Source of the DNA: Hyphomicrobiales bacterium
GTDB taxonomy: Bacteria > Pseudomonadota > Alphaproteobacteria > Rhizobiales > Beijerinckiaceae
DNA: 32,259 bases
Assembly (NCBI GenBank): GCA_947454055.1
Contig: CANGIS010000032.1
Location: forward strand, 1-32,259
Direction of reading: 5' to 3'
Shown here: in pieces, positions 25,796 to 32,259 of the stretch
Position numbering within the stretch: position 1 is the first letter of the stretch
Layout of the letters: the number at the start of each line of letters is the position of its first letter
The notes under the pieces: model-generated
Seen by the model: only the letters and a program-made list of their open reading frames with translations
Told to the model about the DNA's origin: nothing
Database searches by the model: none
Made by a program: the position numbers and the translations under genes

Positions 25796-27754
25796 TTAGC
25801 CCCGCTTTTGATCCGGCGGAACCGCCTCGCCCGCAAGTGTTGCAATCGCCTCGTCCAGCGTCATCATGGTCTGATCGGGCGAACCCAACCGGCGGATCGA
25901 AACCGTCCGCTCGGCTGCTTCCTTTTTACCCACCACGATTAGCGCCGGCACCTTGGCCAGCGAATGTTCGCGGACCTTATAGGTGATCTTTTCGTTTCGC
26001 AGGTCCGAATGCACCCGCATACCGGCCTTTTTAAGCGCCACCACCACCTCATGCGCATACTCGTCGCCATCCTGCGTGATGGTGCAGACAACCGCCTGAA
26101 CGGGCGCCAGCCAAAGCGGAAAATGGCCGGCAAAATGCTCGATCAAAATGCCGGTGAAGCGCTCCATCGAGCCGCAAATGGCGCGGTGAATCATCACAGG
26201 CACCGTCTTGGCCCCATCTTCGCCGATATAGAATGCACCGAACCGCTCGGGCAGATTGAAATCGACCTGCGTCGTGCCGCATTGCCAATCGCGACCAATC
26301 GCATCGCGCAGGACATATTCGAATTTAGGCCCGTAAAACGCACCCTCCCCCGGATTGATCGAGGTCTCGATCATGCCGCCCGACTGCGCCTTGATCTGCT
26401 CGAGCACTTTCATCATGACCTGCTCGGCTCGATCCCACAGCGCATCGCTGCCGACCCGCTTTTCAGGGCGCGTCGAGAGCTTCACGACAATCTTGTCGAA
26501 GCCGAAATCCTTATACGTCGTCAGGATCAGATCATTGATCGCGAGACATTCTTCCGCCATCTGCTCATCGGTGCAGAAAATATGGGCGTCGTCTTGCGTG
26601 AACCCGCGCACGCGCATCAAGCCATGCAAGGCACCCGATGGCTCGTAGCGATGCACCGCACCGAACTCCGCCAAGCGAAGCGGTAGATCGCGGTAGGATT
26701 TCAAGCCATGCTTGAAAATCTGGACATGGCCGGGACAGTTCATCGGCTTGATGGCGAAAACGCGCTCGTCGTCGGTGTCATCACCGGCCGACTTCGCCAT
26801 GAACATGTTTTCCTTATACCAGCCCCAATGGCCCGACGTTTCCCATAGCGACTTATCGAGAAGCTGCGGCGCGTTGACCTCGTCATAGCCGAGCGTGCCA
26901 AGACGGCGACGCATATAGGAGATAAGGGACTGAAACAGCGTCCACCCCTTCGGATGCCAGAAGACCGTGCCCGGCCCCTCTTCCTGGAAATGGAACAGAT
27001 CCATCTCGCGGCCAAGGCGGCGATGATCGCGCTTTTCAGCCTCTTCCAACTGATGGAGATAGGTTTCTAGCGCTTCTGATGTGGCAAACGCGGTCGCATA
27101 GATCCGCGTCAGCATCGGATTGTTGCTGTCACCGCGCCAATAGGCACCCGCCACCTTCATCAGCTTGAACGCGTCGCCGATCTTGCCCGTGGACGTCATA
27201 TGCGGACCACGGCACAGGTCGAACCAGTCGCCTTGCTTATAAACCTTCAAATCCTCGCCGGGCGGGATCGCGTCGACGAGTTCAACCTTGAAGGCCTCGC
27301 CCTTGGTCTCGAACAGGCTGCGAATATCGTTGCGCTTCCAGACTTCCTTGGTAAACGGCTTATCGCGCGCAATGATCTTGCGCATTTCGGCTTCAATCGC
27401 CGGGAAATCATCCGGCGTAAAAGGCTGTTCGCGGTAAAAATCGTAGTAAAATCCGTTCTCGATCACCGGACCAATTGTGACCTGCGTTTCCGGCCAGAGC
27501 GATTGCACGGCTTCGGCCAGCACATGGGCGCAGTCGTGGCGGATCAATTCCAAGGCGCGAGGATCATCGCGGGCGACAAACTCGATCTTGGCATCGGCGG
27601 AAATCGCGTCATTTAAATCGGTAACAACGCCGTCCAGCGCCATAGCGACGGTCCGCTTGGCCAGCGATGGTGAAATGCCCTTTGCGATCTCGAAGCCGGT
27701 AATGCCGGGCTCAAAAGGTCTGCGGACACCGTCAGGAAAGGTCAGGTGGATCAT
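25796..27754 (-). CDS. thrS: Threonyl-tRNA synthetase
   Basis: ThrRS charges tRNA-Thr and edits mischarged serine. The 652-residue product has the full class II layout: an N-terminal TGS domain (about 1-62), an editing domain with [13 protein letters not shown] (about 65-220), and a catalytic core with [39 protein letters not shown] and the late motif 3 region around [11 protein letters not shown]. The C-terminal anticodon-binding domain (about 545-640) begins at [11 protein letters not shown]. Zinc ligands fit the Cys in MNCPGH, a His in GLKSYRDL-adjacent helices, and a His near the catalytic end. AAGGAG lies eight bases before the ATG. A normal essential gene. Confidence 0.97.
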   Translation of the reverse strand: MIHLTFPDGVRRPFEPGITGFEIAKGISPSLAKRTVAMALDGVVTDLNDAISADAKIEFVARDDPRALELIRHDCAHVLAEAVQSLWPETQVTIGPVIENGFYYDFYREQPFTPDDFPAIEAEMRKIIARDKPFTKEVWKRNDIRSLFETKGEAFKVELVDAIPPGEDLKVYKQGDWFDLCRGPHMTSTGKIGDAFKLMKVAGAYWRGDSNNPMLTRIYATAFATSEALETYLHQLEEAEKRDHRRLGREMDLFHFQEEGPGTVFWHPKGWTLFQSLISYMRRRLGTLGYDEVNAPQLLDKSLWETSGHWGWYKENMFMAKSAGDDTDDERVFAIKPMNCPGHVQIFKHGLKSYRDLPLRLAEFGAVHRYEPSGALHGLMRVRGFTQDDAHIFCTDEQMAEECLAINDLILTTYKDFGFDKIVVKLSTRPEKRVGSDALWDRAEQVMMKVLEQIKAQSGGMIETSINPGEGAFYGPKFEYVLRDAIGRDWQCGTTQVDFNLPERFGAFYIGEDGAKTVPVMIHRAICGSMERFTGILIEHFAGHFPLWLAPVQAVVCTITQDGDEYAHEVVVALKKAGMRVHSDLRNEKITYKVREHSLAKVPALIVVGKKEAAERTVSIRRLGSPDQTMMTLDEAIATLAGEAVPPDQKRG

Positions 27755-27816
27755 GGCTCACACTCCTTGCTCACTCCTGCGAACCACGCAGGTAAGCGTT
27801 ATACCGGGGTAAAACA

Positions 27817-28197
27817 TCAGCGCGGATTGGCGTCGCCCGGCTCGACTGCCTCGCACACATAGGTCGGGCCGAGATTGCATATCCGCCAGCGACCATAGCG
27901 CCACGGCATATACCAGCGCGCCGCTTCGGGCAATTCTTCCGGCACAAGATCAAGTCCCGACGTTCCAAAGGGCTGGCAACGGCAAAGCCGGGCCAAGCCG
28001 ATCCACCCGCCTGTCCACAGGCCATATCGCCCGATCGACTCGTCCATATAATGGGAACAGGTCGGCAAATGCCTGCAATAGCGCCCAAAAACGCTCGAAA
28101 GTGTCAATTGATAGAGCCGGATCAGCAAACGCGCGATGCGTGCCGGTAACCATGTTAAACACGCAAAAGCTGCACAGGGTTGCATCGGCCTTAACAT
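27817..28197 (-). CDS. yidD: Membrane protein insertion efficiency factor YidD
   Basis: YidD is a small membrane-associated protein that assists YidC in inserting inner-membrane proteins. The product is about 126 residues, with the family signature LIRLYQLTLSSVFGRYCRHL, PTCSHYMDESIGRYG, then GGWIGLARLCRCQPFGTSG and the C-terminal WYMPWRYGRW. The start is uncertain: ATG 28197 is used, ATG 28185 has AAGG nearer by, and the frame is open to 28257, where it would overlap the divergent outer-membrane gene. It follows thrS upstream on the same strand and may share its transcript. Confidence 0.88.
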   Translation of the reverse strand: MLRPMQPCAAFACLTWLPARIARLLIRLYQLTLSSVFGRYCRHLPTCSHYMDESIGRYGLWTGGWIGLARLCRCQPFGTSGLDLVPEELPEAARWYMPWRYGRWRICNLGPTYVCEAVEPGDANPR

Positions 28198-28250
28198 TTC
28201 CGTAAGAACGATCCCTAACGGCGGGTGAGTCCGCGGCCAGAGACAGATGG

Positions 28251-29054
28251 ATGACATTGGCGTTTCTGAGAGATCGTAGCCTATTTGGCACGGCGAAAGC
28301 GATGGTTTTTGTCACCGCCATGGCAGCTACATCGGCGCAAGGCGCGGAACTGGTCAATGCTGGCTGGTTGATGACCGTTAGCGGCAAAACAATTGCCACT
28401 CCTAGTTTCCCGGGCTCCAGCCATTACAGTTTTGTCAGCTTCCCCGAAATCAGCGTGGAAGCGCCGAGCATCGCCGACCATCTGGTGGGCCGCGACGAGA
28501 CCTTGAGCCTGACGCTTTTTAGCCCGAACCCTTCGGTCTCGTTCGGAGCCGTGGGCCGTTATGATCCCTCGAAAGCCGATCAAAATTCTTTCTCGGGCAA
28601 TGACAAGCGCTGGGCCGTCGAGCCAGGGGTGTTTGCCGAATACTGGCCCGCACCCGACGCCGTTCGCATTCGTGGCGAAATCCGCTTGGGTACCGACGGC
28701 TTAGCTGGCCTAACAGGAAGCCTTGGCGCGGACTATGTCCAACGTATCGGCAAATTTGTGCTTGCCGCAGGTCCCCATATTGCGATGAGCGGCGGGGATT
28801 ATGCAGCCGCTGAATATGGCGGCGATTTCGCCAATCTTGGCACGTCTGGCGGGTCGATCGACGCCCGCAGCTTCGGAGCCGCCGGTCTCGTTAAATTTGC
28901 CATCGGCGAGAATTGGTCGACCTCGGTCTTTGCCAATTACGACCGCGTCGTGACGTCGAACGCTCTGGCCACCAATGGCAAGATCCCGGCCGTCAATGAT
29001 GAAGTGCGCGTCGGCGCTTCGCTCAATATTAGTTTGGCACCACCGCTTCCCTAA
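28251..29054 (+). CDS. Outer-membrane MipA/OmpV-like protein
   Basis: A 267-residue secreted beta-barrel candidate. The signal peptide is about residues 1-32 (hydrophobic AMVFVTAMAATSAQGA, cleavage near AQG-A). The mature part alternates polar and hydrophobic residues with strand-like segments such as LSLTLFSPNPSVSFGAVGRY, then LTGSLGADYVQRIGKFVLAA and GPHIAMSGGDYAAAE, which resembles the MipA/OmpV DYVxxxxKFxxxxGP core. It ends in LNISLAPPLP without the usual terminal aromatic residue. ATG 28251 is used; ATG 28302 would shorten the signal peptide. Family membership is likely but not certain, and its role in the envelope is unknown. Confidence 0.7.
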   Translation: MTLAFLRDRSLFGTAKAMVFVTAMAATSAQGAELVNAGWLMTVSGKTIATPSFPGSSHYSFVSFPEISVEAPSIADHLVGRDETLSLTLFSPNPSVSFGAVGRYDPSKADQNSFSGNDKRWAVEPGVFAEYWPAPDAVRIRGEIRLGTDGLAGLTGSLGADYVQRIGKFVLAAGPHIAMSGGDYAAAEYGGDFANLGTSGGSIDARSFGAAGLVKFAIGENWSTSVFANYDRVVTSNALATNGKIPAVNDEVRVGASLNISLAPPLP

Positions 29055-29487
29055 CCTGGTTTTTGGTGTCCACCTCCTCGAGCGCCCGAACCACGGCGTC
29101 AAAGGTCAGGAGTGTCGAGGCGTGCCGCGCTTTGTAGTTGCGCACGGGCTCAAGCACCTCAAGATCGGACCATTTTCCCGTCGGCGGTGCGCCGTTTTCC
29201 TTCAGCATGGCCCGAACATCATCCCGAACCTGACGCAACTCGTCGGGTGTCGATCCAAGGATATGGCGGGCCATGATCGACGAGGAGGCCTGTCCAAGGG
29301 CACATGCCTTCACCTCATGCGCGAAAGCGCTGACACAGCCGTTCTTCACCGAAAGATCAACCGTCACGGTCGAACCGCACAATTTGGAGTGGACGGTGGC
29401 GGTCGCATCCGGATGGGCAAGTCGGCCCTGGTGGGGAATGTCGGCGGCCAGCTCCAGGATACGGGTGTTATAAATATCATTGATCAT
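29029..29487 (-). CDS. NifU/IscU-like iron-sulfur scaffold protein (two-cysteine type)
   Basis: A scaffold-type protein of 152 residues related to the NifU/IscU N-terminal domain. It starts MINDIYNTRILELA and has Cys37 (SKLCGSTV) and Cys62 (KACALGQASSSIMARHI), matching two of the three IscU cluster ligands. The third Cys is missing: the region reads ARHASTLLTFDAV (Ser124). This two-cysteine form is shared by a group of alphaproteobacterial proteins, so it is not simply a decayed gene. Its exact role in Fe-S assembly is unproven. It is divergent from folE and its 3' end overlaps the outer-membrane gene by 26 bases on the opposite strand. Confidence 0.85.
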   Translation of the reverse strand: MINDIYNTRILELAADIPHQGRLAHPDATATVHSKLCGSTVTVDLSVKNGCVSAFAHEVKACALGQASSSIMARHILGSTPDELRQVRDDVRAMLKENGAPPTGKWSDLEVLEPVRNYKARHASTLLTFDAVVRALEEVDTKNQVREAVVPN

Positions 29488-29670
29488 GGCGGACCCAAAA
29501 AGAACAGATACTGGCGGAAACGAACTTTCCCTCCCATATAGACAGCGCTATGACCAAATGCGAGGCCTCTGACGTGCGCAACATCATCGGCTTGGCACTT
29601 TTTTGAAATGGGGTGGTCCATCTTTTAGGAACCATCGTAATTAGGCCAATAGACATTTTCCGGAGGCATC

Positions 29671-30318
29671 ATGGACGCCGTGGTCAAGACACTGTCCCTG
29701 AAACATCGCGAACAGACGGCTGAGCAAACACCCCCGCCCTATCGGCCCTCCCGCGAGGAAGCCGAAGCGGCTGTGCGCACGCTGATTGCCTGGGCCGGCG
29801 ATAATCCGGAGCGCGAGGGCCTGATCGACACGCCCAAGCGCGTCGTCAAAGCCTATGACGAATTTTTTCAGGGCTATCATGTGAAGGGTGCCGAGGTTCT
29901 CGACAAGGTGTTCGAGGAAGTGGCTGGCTATGACGACATGGTTCTTGTGCGCGATATTTCGTTTTCGTCGCATTGCGAGCACCATATGGTTCCCTTTGTC
30001 GGCTCCGCCCATGTCGCCTATTACCCGTCCGAAGGCGTGGTCGGCCTGTCCAAGCTGGCCCGGATCGTCGATGTCTTTGCCAAACGGCTCCAGACCCAGG
30101 AAACCATGACGGCCCAAATCGTCGAGGCGATTGACGATGCCCTGCATCCGCGCGGCATCGCTGTTCTGCTCGATGCGGAGCATATGTGCATGTCGATGCG
30201 CGGCGTTCAGAAGCAAGGGGCGTCGACGATTACGACCCGTTTCACCGGCATTTTTAAAGACGATCCGGCCGAACAAGCGCGCTTCATGTCGATGCTGAAA
30301 GGTTTTCGCGCCCGCTGA
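29671..30318 (+). CDS. folE: GTP cyclohydrolase I
   Basis: FolE converts GTP to 7,8-dihydroneopterin triphosphate, the first step of folate synthesis. The 215-residue product has a variable N-terminus (1-28) and then the catalytic fold. The zinc ligands are Cys102 and His105 (HCEHH) and Cys173 (EHMCMSMRG), the substrate-binding segment is [20 protein letters not shown] and the end is TTRFTGIF. Length and all key residues are normal for FolE1. GGAGG lies four bases before the ATG. A hairpin terminator follows the gene, 32 bases past the stop. Confidence 0.96.
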   Translation: MDAVVKTLSLKHREQTAEQTPPPYRPSREEAEAAVRTLIAWAGDNPEREGLIDTPKRVVKAYDEFFQGYHVKGAEVLDKVFEEVAGYDDMVLVRDISFSSHCEHHMVPFVGSAHVAYYPSEGVVGLSKLARIVDVFAKRLQTQETMTAQIVEAIDDALHPRGIAVLLDAEHMCMSMRGVQKQGASTITTRFTGIFKDDPAEQARFMSMLKGFRAR

Positions 30319-30350
30319 CCGTCGCTTCCATCGCCGTCATTCTATGGTAG

Positions 30351-30376
30351 AAAGCCTCGCTGATGCGGGGCTTTTT
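30351..30376 (+). terminator. Terminator between folE and hisI
   Basis: AAAGCCTCGC pairs with GCGGGGCTTT (one G-T wobble) around a TGAT loop, followed by further T. A strong rho-independent shape. It precedes the hisI ribosome site by about eight bases, so it ends folE transcription or attenuates hisI. Confidence 0.75.
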
Positions 30377-30396
30377 ATCGCTTAGGAGCATTTTTC

Positions 30397-30813
30397 ATGA
30401 CGATGTCCGCTCACTTTTCATCCCGAGGCACCGCCACCGAGATCGAAGAGGGCCTGCTCCTGATGCCAAAATTCGACGCAAACGGGCTCGTGACCGCCGT
30501 TGCAGTTGACGCCGACACCAAAGATATCCTGATGGTGGCGCATATGAATGCCGAGGCGCTCGAGAAAACCCTGGCAACCGGGCAGGCATGGTACTGGTCG
30601 CGCTCGCGGGGCACGCTCTGGCTCAAAGGCGAGACATCGGGGCAACTTCAGACCGTTCAAGAAATCCGGGTCGATTGCGACCAGGATTGCCTGCTGCTTC
30701 TCGTCAAAGTCGGCGGCGATGGCGGATGCTGCCACACCGGACGGCCGCACTGCTTCTATCGCCGTGTCGACGGACACGCGGAAAACGGCGCGGTACGCCT
30801 TGCGATGATCTGA
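30397..30813 (+). CDS. hisI: Phosphoribosyl-AMP cyclohydrolase
   Basis: HisI opens the adenine ring of phosphoribosyl-AMP in histidine synthesis. The 138-residue single-domain product (no HisE fusion) has [14 protein letters not shown] (47-60), [18 protein letters not shown], and the magnesium-binding VDCDQD with Asp93, Asp95 and Asp97. The zinc-binding cysteines lie in [15 protein letters not shown] (Cys111/Cys112 and Cys119). AGGAG lies eight bases before ATG 30397. Other his genes are absent from the window. It follows folE across a terminator. Confidence 0.95.
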   Translation: MTMSAHFSSRGTATEIEEGLLLMPKFDANGLVTAVAVDADTKDILMVAHMNAEALEKTLATGQAWYWSRSRGTLWLKGETSGQLQTVQEIRVDCDQDCLLLLVKVGGDGGCCHTGRPHCFYRRVDGHAENGAVRLAMI

Positions 30814-30815
30814 CC

Positions 30816-31244
30816 CTATCCGGCTGCGATGTAAGCAATAATGGCGCTTTTCTCGTCTTCAATTTCAGCCAGTCGATGTTTGACGATATCGCCGATCGAC
30901 ACGATACCGACAAGCTCGCCCTCATCAACGACCGGCACATGGCGGAATCTGCCGCGCGTCATGAGATCCATGACGTCGGCAACGGAGGTGTCCGACGTAC
31001 AGGTCACAACCAGCCCCGTCATATGATCGCGAACCCGGTCTTCGAGCGCGTGGGCTCCCGCCACCATCGCCCGCACAATATCGCGCTCCGAAAGGATACC
31101 GGCGATGGCTCCCGCGCCGTCGATCACAATAACAGCGCCGATGCGCTTGGATGCCAAAAGGAGAATGGCATCGGCAATGGTCAGATCAGGTGAAGCAGCC
31201 TCGATCTGCCTGCCTTTTTGGGCAAGAATATGCTGAACATTCAT
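30816..31244 (-). CDS. CBS-domain protein (two CBS motifs)
   Basis: A 142-residue protein made of a tandem CBS pair (about residues 8-64 and 72-130), a fold that senses adenine nucleotides or S-adenosylmethionine. Signature segments are AVIVIDGAGAIAGILSERDI and, in the second motif, FRHVPVVDEGELVGIVSIGD. No catalytic domain is attached, so it probably regulates a partner. ATG 31244 has GGGAGGGAAGCG directly upstream and is preferred to an earlier in-frame start. It faces hisI, with only two bases between their ends. Confidence 0.9.
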   Translation of the reverse strand: MNVQHILAQKGRQIEAASPDLTIADAILLLASKRIGAVIVIDGAGAIAGILSERDIVRAMVAGAHALEDRVRDHMTGLVVTCTSDTSVADVMDLMTRGRFRHVPVVDEGELVGIVSIGDIVKHRLAEIEDEKSAIIAYIAAG

Positions 31245-31423
31245 CGCTTCCCTCCCCGTTTCTTTGCAAAACGAAGCATGAAGCCGAGAGGCCATGCCTC
31301 GCCGGACCGCGCACCCGATACGCGCGATAAACCGCGCATCCGAGGCACGATAACGGGATCAGGATCGCCTAAAACAACCCCTTATGCAATGCGTCTTTAC
31401 ACAGCCCCCGTACGCGGCTTGCA

Positions 31424-32227
31424 TCAGCTGTCGAGATGCGAGGTATCAATCGGCGGATCAATCCAGGAAAAAAGCACAAGCCCGGCTAAAAAGCCGCCAA
31501 TATGCGCCTCCCACGCAATACCGCCTTCGGTAAGGCCGAGTGGAACGCCCGCCAATCCGGTGGCAATATTGATAGCAAGCCACAGCAGGATAAATCGCAT
31601 TGTCCGCCGGTCGCGGAAGATCTGGGCAAGGGGTAAGGCGGGCGCCCGATAATCGCCGGTTGCCGTCAGCGAAAATCCCGACAGCGATTCACCCGGTTGA
31701 AAGGCAAACCGCACGGCTGCCGCCATAATGCCCGACACGGCCCCGGACGCGCCGATCACCGGCATCACATCGTCGGAATGCGTTCCCCAATGGAGCATGG
31801 CGCCGCCAATGGCCGACCCCGCGAACAGCCATAAAAACCGCATCGCGCCGATCCGTCGGGCCACGAGACTTCCAAAGGCCAATAGCCAGGCGGAATTGAT
31901 GAGCAGATGCGTCCAGCCGGCATGGAGAAAGGCATAGGTCACAACGCTCATCGGCAAAGCGCTCGGGTGGTTGCCGAGATAATCCGCAAGCTCCGCCGAA
32001 ACAGCTAAAGCTGCATCATCGGGACGGGCAAGAGCCAGCTCCGTGATGGAATGCAGGACACCGCCAAAGAGCCTTTCCGTCGCATCGCCCGGAATAAAGC
32101 CATAGGTCATGATGGCCTCGCTGGCTGAATCCGCCCCTAATCCATCAAGCACCAATTGCACGCCGATCAAAAGCGCAATGAGAGCCAAAATAATGGTTGG
32201 GACGTTGAAGATTGGCTCCCGTTTCAC
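31424..32227 (-). CDS. Rhomboid intramembrane serine protease
   Basis: A rhomboid-family protein of 267 residues with about six hydrophobic membrane segments. The catalytic serine is Ser161 in IGASGAVSGI, the catalytic histidine His241 in AWEAHIGGFLAGL, and the HAGWTHLLIN motif (102-111) is the conserved L1-TM2 signature. The loop after the first membrane segment (about 35-90) is long. It cuts membrane proteins within the bilayer; the substrate is unknown. The start is GTG 32227 with AGGGG upstream, and no ATG fits. It follows the CBS-protein gene order common in rhizobia as I recall. The 179 bases between it and the CBS gene show no recognisable feature. Confidence 0.9.
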   Translation of the reverse strand: MKREPIFNVPTIILALIALLIGVQLVLDGLGADSASEAIMTYGFIPGDATERLFGGVLHSITELALARPDDAALAVSAELADYLGNHPSALPMSVVTYAFLHAGWTHLLINSAWLLAFGSLVARRIGAMRFLWLFAGSAIGGAMLHWGTHSDDVMPVIGASGAVSGIMAAAVRFAFQPGESLSGFSLTATGDYRAPALPLAQIFRDRRTMRFILLWLAINIATGLAGVPLGLTEGGIAWEAHIGGFLAGLVLFSWIDPPIDTSHLDS

Positions 32228-32259
32228 ACACCACCCCTAAGTTGATCCAAACGCTCTTC

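Noticed and set aside
25964-26686. A 240-codon open frame on the plus strand
   Set aside because: It is antisense to the catalytic core of thrS and has no recognisable features.
29593-29608. TGGCAC followed by TTGAA as a sigma-54 promoter of folE
   Set aside because: The -12 GC is missing and the spacing is one base short of the required GG-N10-GC.
31218-31652. A 144-codon plus-strand open frame spanning the gap between the CBS and rhomboid genes
   Set aside because: It overlaps the ends of both firm genes on the other strand, has no domain and no ribosome site.

Overview
The window looks like a chromosomal segment of an alphaproteobacterium, most probably Hyphomicrobiales (rhizobia-related) or a close neighbour. 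The signs are: the flagellin regulators FlbT and FlaF beside flagellin, FlgE, FlgK and FlgL; a giant polar coiled-coil protein of the GPR/RgsE type; a DUF3126 protein next to cysE; a NifU-like scaffold of the alphaproteobacterial subtype; and the order thrS, yidD, scaffold, folE, hisI, CBS protein, rhomboid. Base composition is even and moderately GC-rich. I see no insertion sequences, integrases, phage genes, CRISPR array or rRNA. The only RNA gene found is one tRNA-Leu.

Layout. 1-6.7 kb is a flagellar block: the 3' part of a flagellin gene (with an apparent frameshift at the very left edge), flbT and flaF on the plus strand, converging across a hairpin terminator on flgE-flgK-flgL on the minus strand. 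A sigma-54-type promoter precedes flgE. 6.7-9.8 kb holds a SixA-like phosphatase, a small membrane protein, a universal stress protein behind an FNR/FixK-type box, and a ferredoxin plus ferredoxin-NADP reductase pair. 9.9-15 kb is a single 1694-residue membrane-anchored coiled-coil protein with six perfect-period 22-residue repeats. 15-16.6 kb holds an SDR oxidoreductase and a secreted transglutaminase-like cysteine protease.

16.6-19.2 kb is a minus-strand run: alpha/beta hydrolase, cysE, DUF3126 protein, gamma carbonic anhydrase. 19.3-23.3 kb is a plus-strand run: zinc-finger protein, FAD monooxygenase, PPK2 polyphosphate kinase, FMN-binding glutamate-synthase-like protein. 23.3-25.5 kb holds a GT2-GtrA fusion and an EpmB-type lysine aminomutase. 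tRNA-Leu(TAA), thrS and yidD follow on the minus strand, then an outer-membrane MipA-like protein, the NifU-like scaffold, folE, hisI, a CBS-domain protein and a rhomboid protease.

How the parts fit. The flagellar block makes filament, hook-filament junction and hook, with FlbT/FlaF tuning flagellin. The cysE run relates to cysteine synthesis. FolE and HisI are biosynthetic enzymes. Most of the window is housekeeping, and I found no clear novel multi-gene system. The points most worth a second look are the GPR-like repeat protein, the sigma-54 promoter with twin upstream boxes before flgE, the FNR-type box before the stress protein, the CtrA-like site on the protease promoter, and the flagellin frameshift.
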